DNA of 6,517 bases from Bacteroidales bacterium (GTDB lineage: Bacteria > Bacteroidota > Bacteroidia > Bacteroidales > VadinHA17). The notes beneath the pieces were generated by a model that did not search any database, had not been told where the DNA came from, and was given only the letters and a program-made list of their open reading frames with translations. Below are positions 1-5,326 of the stretch, piece after piece (the first letter of the stretch is position 1; every line of letters starts with the position of its first letter). The stretch is from the NCBI GenBank assembly GCA_031285575.1, contig JAITVX010000109.1:1-6517 (forward strand). Direction: 5' to 3'. The position numbers were made by a program, and so were the translations under genes.

Positions 1-97
1 AGTATGTTCATGAATCGTTTCGGGTTGCCACCCCCGCAATGATGGATTGCGTATTTGTGTTCCTTTTTCAATTTTCTGAAGATGTATGTTAACTGCC

Positions 98-814
98 CTA
101 AAAAACAAACGGAATTAGCCGGTATTTTACCTTTTTACAATAGGCGTTATAACCTGGCAGGTTTTGTTTCAATTCCTGCTCTTCGTCAATTGACCGGTAA
201 AGAATGGCAGCAAGAAGAAAAACAAAAGGAAATAACCCCCAGTAAGAGCCCAATGCTATTGGCGTAAAAAGTAATAATACGAGAGCGCCCATATACATCG
301 GGTGCCGCACTATTCCATACAGTCCTGTTGAAACAACCTGTTGTTTCTCATGTACCTCAATTGTTGCACTGAGAAACGTATTTTGTTTGAAAACATAAAA
401 CAACAACACAAAAGCAAGCATGCAAAACACAACAGCCGTATAAGAAAACAGTAGCGGGACATCAGACCAGTTATTTTTGTAATCGAACGCCGATACAACA
501 AAAACGCCCAGAAACGACAAGCCTGCCACCGATTGAATGATTTTCTGTGTTGTTCGCATTTCGGCAACGGGTCCGGCTGCCAGTCTGCTTTTCAATAAAT
601 GCCGGTCGCACAAAAGGAGATAAACGGTAATTATCGTAACCGGAACCGCAAATACACCTAAATATAACCACGCCAAGCCATAACCAAAGCTGCCAAACGG
701 CACAAACAACGCCGCCCCCATAACGCAAAGCAGGAACAGTAATCCAGCAAAACTTTTCAATACCAGCGTAAACACACTGTCTGTGGCTGGTTTTATTATT
801 ACATTATCTTTCAT
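98..814 (-). CDS. Small integral-membrane methyltransferase, isoprenylcysteine carboxyl methyltransferase (ICMT)/PEMT-like family
   Basis: A 238-residue hydrophobic protein with about five membrane segments (roughly residues 20-40, 47-68, 96-112, 118-141 and 175-205). The C-terminal part carries the family signature: GLYGIVRHPMYMG at 164-176 (the G...RHP.Y motif of the S-adenosylmethionine pocket), then an acidic DEEQEL stretch at 210-215 and PGYNAYCKKV at 220-229. Members methylate small lipid-like or prenylated substrates at the membrane. Bacteria generally lack prenyl-CaaX proteins, so the substrate here is unknown and the ICMT name gives only the fold. The ATG at 814 is the first start after a good promoter core and gives a complete N-terminus. 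The gene is markedly more AT-rich than its neighbours (two 60-base lines inside it count 37% and 32% GC, against 62% in mqnC and 68% in the di-heme gene), which suggests separate origin. It lies 130 bp beyond mqnC and probably has its own promoter. Confidence 0.85.
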   Translation of the reverse strand: MKDNVIIKPATDSVFTLVLKSFAGLLFLLCVMGAALFVPFGSFGYGLAWLYLGVFAVPVTIITVYLLLCDRHLLKSRLAAGPVAEMRTTQKIIQSVAGLSFLGVFVVSAFDYKNNWSDVPLLFSYTAVVFCMLAFVLLFYVFKQNTFLSATIEVHEKQQVVSTGLYGIVRHPMYMGALVLLLFTPIALGSYWGLFPFVFLLAAILYRSIDEEQELKQNLPGYNAYCKKVKYRLIPFVF

Positions 815-829
815 GATTTAAAAACCTTT

Positions 830-842
830 TGCTGCAAAGATA
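830..842 (-). promoter_or_regulatory. Bacteroidetes-type -7 element for the membrane methyltransferase gene
   Basis: Read on the minus strand this is TATCTTTGCAGCA, an exact match to the Bacteroidetes sigma-ABfr -7 consensus TAnnTTTG followed by GCAGCA. The TTTG ends 20 nt before the ATG at 814, so the leader would be very short. No TTG box is found about 20 nt upstream, so the -33 part is missing or degenerate. The same extended core precedes three other genes in the window. Confidence 0.5.
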
Positions 843-882
843 GCAATTATGCATTAACACGCCATAGCTTCTACAACAGTGG

Positions 883-910
883 CGAACAGGGCATTGAGGT
901 TCTGTTTTCC
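883..910. repeat. 28-bp repeat copy, possible remnant of the palindromic element tail
   Basis: CGAACAGGGCATTGAGG followed by TTCTGTTTTCC matches 5126-5153 in 27 of 28 positions; the only difference is C/T at position 10. At the other site this sequence directly follows the terminal inverted repeat of a MITE-like palindrome. Here it stands alone between the 3' end of mqnC and the start of the AT-rich methyltransferase gene, with no recognisable palindrome beside it. Confidence 0.7.
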
Positions 911-944
911 TTTGAGGCCCGATGCAGGGACATTTCCGGCAGCA

Positions 945-2024
945 TCAAGCCGGCTCATACTTCTGGTTTCTTCTTAGGGGTGTGAAGCCGGCCATGGTTA
1001 TTATCTGCTGCATTTCTTCGGCGTCGAACCGCATGCCGCCGCCGGCGGAGCTTACTACGTTTTCTTCCATCATTATCGAGCCGAGGTCGTTTGCTCCGGC
1101 ATGCAGCGACAGCATCCCCGTTTCGCGGCCAACGGTAAGCAGCGAAGCCTGTATGTTCGGTATGTTGTTCAGCATTATACGGCTTATTGCAACAATACGA
1201 AGGTATTCGTAACCGCTGTGGCTGTGGCTTATGCCGTAGCGGGCGCTCAGCTTCGAGCCTTTGCCTTGAAAGGCCCACGGAATAAATGCGATGAATCCGC
1301 AGCTGTCTGCAGGTTTTTCGGCCTGCAGGTTTCTTATGCTTACAAGGTGTGCAATGCGTTCTTCGGCGGTTTCCACGTGCCCGAACATCATGGTGGCCGA
1401 TGTGGGCAGGTTGAGCCGGTGAGCTTCACGCATCACTTCGAGCCACTGGCCGGCTGTGGCTTTGGCGGGCGATATTGTTTTGCGCACGCGGTCGGCAAGT
1501 ATTTCGGCTCCGGCGCCCGGAAGGCTGTCGAGCCCGGCGTCGATGAGCATTGAAAGTGTTTCGCGGTATGAAAGGTTGGCTCTTGCGGCCAGAAACACAA
1601 TTTCGGGGGGGCCAAGCGCATGCAGCTTAAGCGAAGGATACCGCCGTTTGAGGCTGCGGAAGAGTTCTGTGTAGAAGTCAATGCCGAGGTGGGGATTCAT
1701 GCCGCCCTGAAGGAGAACCTGGTTGCCTCCATGACGGAACAGTTCGTCTATCTTTCTGCTGTATTCGTCGAGCGTGAGCACATAGGCGTCGGCAGCGCCC
1801 GGCGTGCGGCAGAAGTTGCAGAAAAGACACTGCGAGTGGCAGATGTTTGTTAGGTTTATATTGCGGTCGATCATCCACCCTGCGTGGTTTCCCGGAACGT
1901 GAAGCTGCCTCAGCCGGCTGGCAACGTACATCAGGTCTGACAGCGGGGCGGCGCTGTAGAGCTGCAGCCCTTCGCCGAGGCTGAGTGATGCGCGGTGCAA
2001 TGCTTTTTCATACAGTTCTTCCAT
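945..2024 (-). CDS. mqnC: Dehypoxanthine futalosine cyclase MqnC (radical SAM)
   Basis: A 359-residue radical SAM enzyme. In the futalosine pathway MqnC converts dehypoxanthine futalosine to the cyclic intermediate on the way to menaquinone, in the cytoplasm. The [4Fe-4S] motif CX3CX2C is C62, C66 and C69 (ICHSQCLFC); an additional C72 follows closely. Other family blocks are LLQGGMNPHL (104-113), LDSLPGAGAEIL (165-176), TMMFGHVET (211-219), FIAFIPWAFQ (244-253) and GANDLGSIMMEENVV (310-324). These fit MqnC better than MqnE (aminofutalosine synthase) or the CofG/CofH relatives; LPGAGAEIL has A where many members have G. Length is normal for the family. The ATG at 2024 follows the dusB stop by 19 nt with no Shine-Dalgarno sequence, so co-transcription with dusB is likely although the two functions are unrelated. 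A CCGGC/GCCGG inverted repeat (936-940/949-953) spans the stop codon but lacks a T-run. Confidence 0.9.
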   Translation of the reverse strand: MEELYEKALHRASLSLGEGLQLYSAAPLSDLMYVASRLRQLHVPGNHAGWMIDRNINLTNICHSQCLFCNFCRTPGAADAYVLTLDEYSRKIDELFRHGGNQVLLQGGMNPHLGIDFYTELFRSLKRRYPSLKLHALGPPEIVFLAARANLSYRETLSMLIDAGLDSLPGAGAEILADRVRKTISPAKATAGQWLEVMREAHRLNLPTSATMMFGHVETAEERIAHLVSIRNLQAEKPADSCGFIAFIPWAFQGKGSKLSARYGISHSHSGYEYLRIVAISRIMLNNIPNIQASLLTVGRETGMLSLHAGANDLGSIMMEENVVSSAGGGMRFDAEEMQQIITMAGFTPLRRNQKYEPA

Positions 2025-2043
2025 ATCAATACTGGTTTTTAGT

Positions 2044-3057
2044 TCATGTTCCGTAAACCGACGTTTTGTCGTCTGTTCTGAAATCGCCCCACCGGTTTCT
2101 TATTTCTTCAATTATCATTTTTATCTCGTCAACGTCTGTTGCTGTCAGCAGCCGCAACCGTGTTTCTCTGAAATGAGGCAGCCCCTTGAAATAGTTTGAG
2201 AAGTGCCGCCGCATTTCATACACGGCTATCTTTCCGTGCTTGAACTCAAGCGACTTTTCGAGGTGCAGAAGTGCAATGTCGGCTTTCTCGCTCACTGTTG
2301 GTTCGGGAAGCAGCTGGCCTGTTTCGAGGAAAACGCTTGTTTCTCTGAATATCCACGGTCGTCCTACCGATGCGCGGCCAATCATAATACCGTCAACGCC
2401 GTATCTGTCGAACATCTCTTTTGCTTTCACGGGCGAATCGATATCGCCGTTGCCAATAACCGGTATCTTCATCCGCTGATTGTTCCTGACTTCGCCTATC
2501 AGGGTCCAGTCGGCCGAGCCTCTGTACATCTGCGCCCGTGTGCGCCCGTGTATTGTTATGGCGCTTATGCCGGTGTCTTGCAGGCGCTCGGCTGTTTCTA
2601 CTATGTTTTTAGTGTCGTCGTCCCAGCCAAGCCTTGTTTTTACGGTTACGGGCACGTTAACGGCATCGACAATGGCGCGGGTCATTTCAACCATCAGCGG
2701 AACGTCTTTAAGCATTCCTGCGCCGGCGCCACGGTTGGCAATCTTTTTTACGGGGCATCCGAAGTTTATGTCGATAAGTTCGGGTGCGGCTTTTTCGGCA
2801 ATACGTGCGGCTTCGACCATGGCGCCGGTTATATGGCCGTATATCTGTATTCCGATGGGTCGCTCGCGGTCGAAAATATCGAGCTTTCTGACGCTCTTTT
2901 CGCCGTCGCGTATAAGCCCGTCGGCTGAAATAAATTCGGTGTACATAACATCGGCGCCCTGCGCTTTGCATATTGCACGGAACGACGGGTCGGTTATGTC
3001 TTCCATGGGGGCAAGGAAAAGGGGTTGTGCGGGCAGCGATATGTGGGCTATTTTCAA
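2044..3057 (-). CDS. dusB: tRNA-dihydrouridine synthase DusB
   Basis: A 337-residue FMN-dependent TIM-barrel enzyme that reduces uridine to dihydrouridine in tRNA using NAD(P)H. Visible family blocks are LAPMEDITDPSFR (15-27, FMN site), IQIYGH (70-75), DINFGCP (96-102) with the catalytic cysteine C101 followed by VKKI, VTVKTRLGW (137-145), ITIHGRTR (167-174), IGNGDI (201-206) and IMIGRASVGRPWIF (224-237). A helical tRNA-binding domain follows from about residue 260 (MRRHFSNYFKG at 282-292). The start appears to be TTG at 3057: it gives the usual short lead MKIAHISLPAQPLFLAPMED, and no in-frame ATG lies between it and the upstream in-frame TAA. It is the first gene of a probable dusB-mqnC transcript and is divergent from the di-heme gene. 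Confidence 0.93.
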   Translation of the reverse strand: MKIAHISLPAQPLFLAPMEDITDPSFRAICKAQGADVMYTEFISADGLIRDGEKSVRKLDIFDRERPIGIQIYGHITGAMVEAARIAEKAAPELIDINFGCPVKKIANRGAGAGMLKDVPLMVEMTRAIVDAVNVPVTVKTRLGWDDDTKNIVETAERLQDTGISAITIHGRTRAQMYRGSADWTLIGEVRNNQRMKIPVIGNGDIDSPVKAKEMFDRYGVDGIMIGRASVGRPWIFRETSVFLETGQLLPEPTVSEKADIALLHLEKSLEFKHGKIAVYEMRRHFSNYFKGLPHFRETRLRLLTATDVDEIKMIIEEIRNRWGDFRTDDKTSVYGT

Positions 3058-3080
3058 ATGTGCTGTTTTTACCGGTTTCA

Positions 3081-3093
3081 GGCTGCGAAGTTA
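3081..3093 (-). promoter_or_regulatory. Probable -7 element for dusB-mqnC
   Basis: The minus strand reads TAACTTCGCAGCC. TAACTTCG differs from TAnnTTTG at one base, and the following GCAGCC resembles the bases after the other promoter cores in this window. It ends 28 nt before the TTG start of dusB. No TTG box lies 20 nt upstream. The call rests mainly on resemblance to the other three sites and on position. Confidence 0.35.
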
Positions 3094-3179
3094 GTAACTT
3101 TATGCGTAGTTTATCGTTTGCAACAGCAGTATTTCACAGTGCTGCTGCAAACGGGGTGAAGCAATCAGCATCATGTTCC

Positions 3180-3317
3180 GTTCCCCGTGCGGAACGACAC
3201 CTGTTCCCTGTGCGGAACGACACACGTTCCCCATGCGGAACGATATACGTTCCCCATGCAGAACGACATCAGTTCCCTATGCGGAACGATATACGTTCCC
3301 TATGCGGAACGGATACT
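3180..3317. repeat. Six tandem 23-bp units, each with a GTTCC-N6-GGAAC dyad
   Basis: Units start at 3180, 3203, 3226, 3249, 3272 and 3295, all exactly 23 bp. Consensus is GTTCCCYATGCGGAAC followed by GAYAYAC. The 5-bp arms are intact in five units; unit 4 has CAGAAC in place of CGGAAC. Variation concentrates at positions 7-8 and in the last five bases, so the dyad is better conserved than the linker. A seventh decayed unit (GTTCC...ATGCAGAAC, 3318-3339) follows, and an isolated GTTCC (3175-3179) precedes. Because 23 is not a multiple of three, consecutive units shift reading frame, so this is not a conserved peptide repeat. It ends 79 bp before the -33 box of the di-heme gene. It may be a protein-binding array, a set of small hairpins or a neutral minisatellite. 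Confidence 0.9.
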
Positions 3318-3396
3318 GTTCCGCAGTTTTATGCAGAACCGGTATCAATCCCCAATTATGGCTACACGCATGCGGCAATATCCCTATTTTCAGCGA

Positions 3397-3427
3397 TTGC
3401 GCCGCAGGTGCGTTGCAGGTATATTTG
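3397..3427 (+). promoter_or_regulatory. Bacteroidetes-type promoter for the di-heme lipoprotein gene
   Basis: TTG at 3397-3399 (within GATTGC), a 20-nt spacer, then TATATTTG at 3420-3427, an exact TAnnTTTG match followed by CCGCA. The TTTG ends 22 nt before the ATG at 3450. Spacing and flanking bases match the porin promoter at 5270-5300. Confidence 0.5.
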
Positions 3428-3449
3428 CCGCACTAAATTTTGCCGTATT

Positions 3450-4862
3450 ATGGAAATAAAATACAGATATGCCGTTATCGCCACGCTTTGCGCTTTGCTT
3501 GCCGCATGCACCAAGGAAGGGCCCGATATTATCACCAAGCCCAACGGCAGGGATGCAAGCCCGGCCGAGCTTTCGGCCGGCAGCGCTACGGTGTTTATGA
3601 ACAGCATAAGGGCTTACGACACGCCTGCGCCGTGGGTTACGGGTGCGCTGCTCGACCGTTTCATGCATGGCGACAGGCTCTACGACGACCCGCGCACCGC
3701 CAGCCAGGGCGACCCTCTTACGGGTGGCCTCGGCCCGCTCTACGCCGGCTTCTCGTGCGGCAGCTGCCACAACAATGCAGGCCGCACGTATCCATCTATA
3801 TTTGCCGACGGCGGCAGCGGACGGGGCTTCTCGGCGCAGCTGGTTTACATTACGCGCAGCAACGGAAAATTCTTCCGCCAGTATGGGCGCGTGCTGCACG
3901 ACCAGGCCATTGTTGGCGTAAAGGCCGAAGGAAAGCTGCACGCATCGTTTGAAGAGAAGGAGTACGCCTTTCACGACGGCGAAAAGTATGCGCTCATAAC
4001 GCCGCACTACACTATAAGCGAGTGGTATGCCGACAGCATTGCGCCCGGCGACCTTATTATCGACGTGCACATACCCCTGCGGCACGTGGGCATGGGGCAG
4101 ATAATGGCGCTCGACACCGACGAGCTGCGCCGCCTTGCAGCGCAGAGCAACTATCCGGAATACGGCATATCGGGCAGGCTGAGCATCATTACCGAAAGAA
4201 ACAGGCAATACGTTGGCACGGGCGGCAACAAGGCGCACCATGCCGACCTTACGGTAGAGCTCGGCTTTTCGTCCGACCTTGGCGTTACCAGCGACCGCTT
4301 CCCGCTCGAGGTTAGCGAGGGGCAGTCGCAGAACATCGGCTACAGCCACTTCGGCATACAGATATCAACGCGCGACATGGAAGACGTCGATCTGTACATG
4401 AGCGCCCTCGGCGTGCCCGCCCGACGCAATGTAAACAGCGAGGCCGTAAGGCGCGGCGAGGCAAACTTCTACCGAGCCAGCTGCCACCTGTGCCACACAC
4501 CCACGCTCCACACGCGGCAGGATGCGCCGGTGCTGCTTGGCGGCACGCGCCTGCCCTGGCTAACGGGGCAAACAATACATCCATACAGCGACTTCCTGCT
4601 GCACGACATGGGCGCCGGGCTCGACAACCACGTTGCAACCGGCTCGGCCTTCAGCTACGAGTGGCGCACAACGCCGCTGTGGGGCATTGGCCTGCAGGAA
4701 ACCGTAAACGGGCACACGCACTTCCTGCACGACGGCCGTGCGCGGAACCTCACAGAAGCCATAATGTGGCACGACGGCGAGGGAGCCGTGTCGCGCGAAC
4801 TGTTTGCACGCATGAGCAAAAGCGACCGCGACGCACTGATAGCTTTCCTGAACAGCCTGTAA
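3450..4862 (+). CDS. Di-heme c-type cytochrome lipoprotein, DUF1111/DHOR (di-heme oxidoreductase) family
   Basis: A 470-residue exported haem protein. The N-terminus is a lipoprotein signal: basic residues, a hydrophobic stretch and lipobox LAAC ending at C20, so the mature protein is lipid-anchored and faces the periplasm or outer membrane. Two c-type haem sites are visible: CGSCH (103-107) and CHLCH (345-349). The C-terminal block FLHDGRARNLTEAIMWHDGE (425-444) is characteristic of the family, which resembles MauG and bacterial cytochrome c peroxidases; LDTDELRRLA (221-230) and RTTPLWGIG (406-414) also fit. Length matches the family. Its electron partner and substrate are not established; relatives are annotated as thiol oxidoreductases or placed in iron-uptake loci, but neither role is shown here. 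The ATG at 3450 is chosen because it gives the signal peptide and sits 22 nt after a good promoter core; the frame stays open upstream only through the repeat array. The porin gene follows on the same strand after 464 bp, with its own promoter. Confidence 0.92.
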   Translation: MEIKYRYAVIATLCALLAACTKEGPDIITKPNGRDASPAELSAGSATVFMNSIRAYDTPAPWVTGALLDRFMHGDRLYDDPRTASQGDPLTGGLGPLYAGFSCGSCHNNAGRTYPSIFADGGSGRGFSAQLVYITRSNGKFFRQYGRVLHDQAIVGVKAEGKLHASFEEKEYAFHDGEKYALITPHYTISEWYADSIAPGDLIIDVHIPLRHVGMGQIMALDTDELRRLAAQSNYPEYGISGRLSIITERNRQYVGTGGNKAHHADLTVELGFSSDLGVTSDRFPLEVSEGQSQNIGYSHFGIQISTRDMEDVDLYMSALGVPARRNVNSEAVRRGEANFYRASCHLCHTPTLHTRQDAPVLLGGTRLPWLTGQTIHPYSDFLLHDMGAGLDNHVATGSAFSYEWRTTPLWGIGLQETVNGHTHFLHDGRARNLTEAIMWHDGEGAVSRELFARMSKSDRDALIAFLNSL

Positions 4863-4868
4863 GTAACC

Positions 4869-4885
4869 GGCCGTATAATACGGCC
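4869..4885 (+). terminator. Perfect hairpin just after the di-heme gene stop
   Basis: GGCCGTA (4869-4875), loop TAA, TACGGCC (4879-4885): a perfect 7-bp GC-rich stem starting 7 nt after the TAA stop. No T-run follows (next bases TCGCCGGAAAA), so it is not a canonical intrinsic terminator. It may terminate weakly or protect the transcript 3' end. Confidence 0.4.
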
Positions 4886-4933
4886 TCGCCGGAAAACATG
4901 CAGTATGTTACTTCAAACGCAGTATCCGGCACC

Positions 4934-5009
4934 CGTCATTGCGAGGGCTTGCCCGAAGCAATCCAGTGCTACGTGTGTTCTGGATTGCTTCACTGTGTTC
5001 GCAATGACG
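4934..5009. repeat. MITE-like nested palindromic element, copy 1
   Basis: A 76-bp element with outer inverted repeats CGTCATTGC (4934-4942) and GCAATGACG (5001-5009) and a perfect 12-bp inner pair GAAGCAATCCAG (4955-4966)/CTGGATTGCTTC (4980-4991) around a 13-nt loop. It encodes nothing convincing. From memory, elements with these CGTCATTGCGAG...GAAGCAATCC ends occur in many unrelated bacterial genomes as dispersed non-autonomous repeats; I could not check this here. Confidence 0.85.
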
Positions 5010-5038
5010 AACAGGGCAAAGCCCGAAGCAACCGCACC

Positions 5039-5127
5039 CGTCATTGCGAGGGCAGAGCCTGAAGCAATCCAGAAAATGAGTACCACATGGATTGCTTCCC
5101 GCTTCGTGCCTCGCGTTCGCAATGACG
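5039..5127. repeat. MITE-like nested palindromic element, copy 2
   Basis: An 89-bp element in the same orientation as copy 1, 29 bp downstream. Outer arms are CGTCATTGC (5039-5047)/GCAATGACG (5119-5127); inner arms are GAAGCAATCCA (5061-5071)/TGGATTGCTTC (5088-5098) around a 16-nt loop. The arms match copy 1 while the interior and loop differ in sequence and length, so selection or copying seems to hold the arms. Both copies are followed by AACAGGG. Confidence 0.85.
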
Positions 5128-5153
5128 AACAGGGTATTGAGGTTCTGTTTTCC
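5126..5153. repeat. 28-bp tail adjoining palindromic copy 2, shared with 883-910
   Basis: It starts at the last two bases of the terminal repeat of copy 2 and matches 883-910 in 27 of 28 positions. Similarity to 883-910 stops after TTTTCC. Copy 1 shares only the first nine bases (CGAACAGGG, 5008-5016). The tail may belong to a longer form of the element. Confidence 0.7.
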
Positions 5154-5269
5154 GAAGAAGTCTGTTGACGAAATGCCATCACGCGGCGAAACCGTTTCAG
5201 GCAGCTGCCAGCATAAAAACATCCCCATTTATAGCTACCGGCACACCATAATATCCCCTGTTTGCGGGA

Positions 5270-5300
5270 TTGCCGGGCAAGGTTACGGCCTGTACTTTTG
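5270..5300 (+). promoter_or_regulatory. Bacteroidetes-type promoter for the porin gene
   Basis: TTG at 5270-5272 (within GATTGC), a 20-nt spacer, then TACTTTTG at 5293-5300, an exact TAnnTTTG match followed by CAGCA. It ends 26 nt before the ATG at 5327 and lies downstream of both palindromic elements, so the porin need not depend on readthrough from the di-heme gene. Confidence 0.5.
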
Positions 5301-5326
5301 CAGCATAAAACCTTACTGCATATAAA

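Larger units (their letters stand above)
3058..3449. other. 392-bp divergent intergenic region between dusB and the di-heme gene
   Basis: No credible gene lies here. From left to right it holds the likely dusB promoter (3081-3093), an imperfect inverted repeat GCAACAGCA/TGCTGCTGC (3120-3128/3140-3148, 8 of 9 pairs, 11-nt loop), the 23-bp tandem array (3180-3317 plus a decayed unit) and the di-heme promoter (3397-3427). Long open frames cross it only because the array contains no stop codons in several frames. Confidence 0.7.
4863..5326. other. 464-bp intergenic region between the di-heme and porin genes
   Basis: It holds the post-stop hairpin, two palindromic MITE-like elements, the 28-bp tail shared with 883-910 and the porin promoter. 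Short open frames cross it but none has family resemblance or a convincing start, and those over the palindromes only translate the repeats. From 5154 to about 5260 I see nothing recognisable. Confidence 0.7.

Noticed and set aside
3..92. Open frame entering from the left edge (ending ...FSEDVC)
   Set aside because: Only about 29 residues, not recognisable, and low-complexity T-rich DNA; could be a gene end but cannot be supported.
2203..2928. Plus-strand open frame opposite dusB
   Set aside because: Antisense shadow of a well-supported DusB; no start context or recognisable domain.
3158..3168. GAAGCAATCAG resembling the inner arm of the palindromic elements
   Set aside because: No matching second arm or outer repeats nearby; a match of about ten bases is too short alone.
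3180..3317. CRISPR array
   Set aside because: Units are directly tandem with no spacers, and no cas genes are nearby.
2973..3449. Upstream extension of the di-heme gene frame
   Set aside because: The frame is open only because the 23-bp array and its flanks lack stops; it would overlap dusB antisense and bury the lipoprotein signal. The ATG at 3450 explains the signal peptide and promoter.
3173..3459. Short plus-strand frames over the repeat array with recurring VP.AER.TFPMRND-like peptides
   Set aside because: The 23-bp period forces similar peptides in all three frames; no frame is preferred and there is no family resemblance.
3390..4349. Long minus-strand open frame opposite the di-heme gene
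   Set aside because: It is a shadow of a GC-rich gene with clear haem motifs; its translation resembles no family.
4908..5228. Minus-strand open frames across the palindromic elements
   Set aside because: They translate the inverted repeats; similar peptides appear on both strands, as expected from palindromes.
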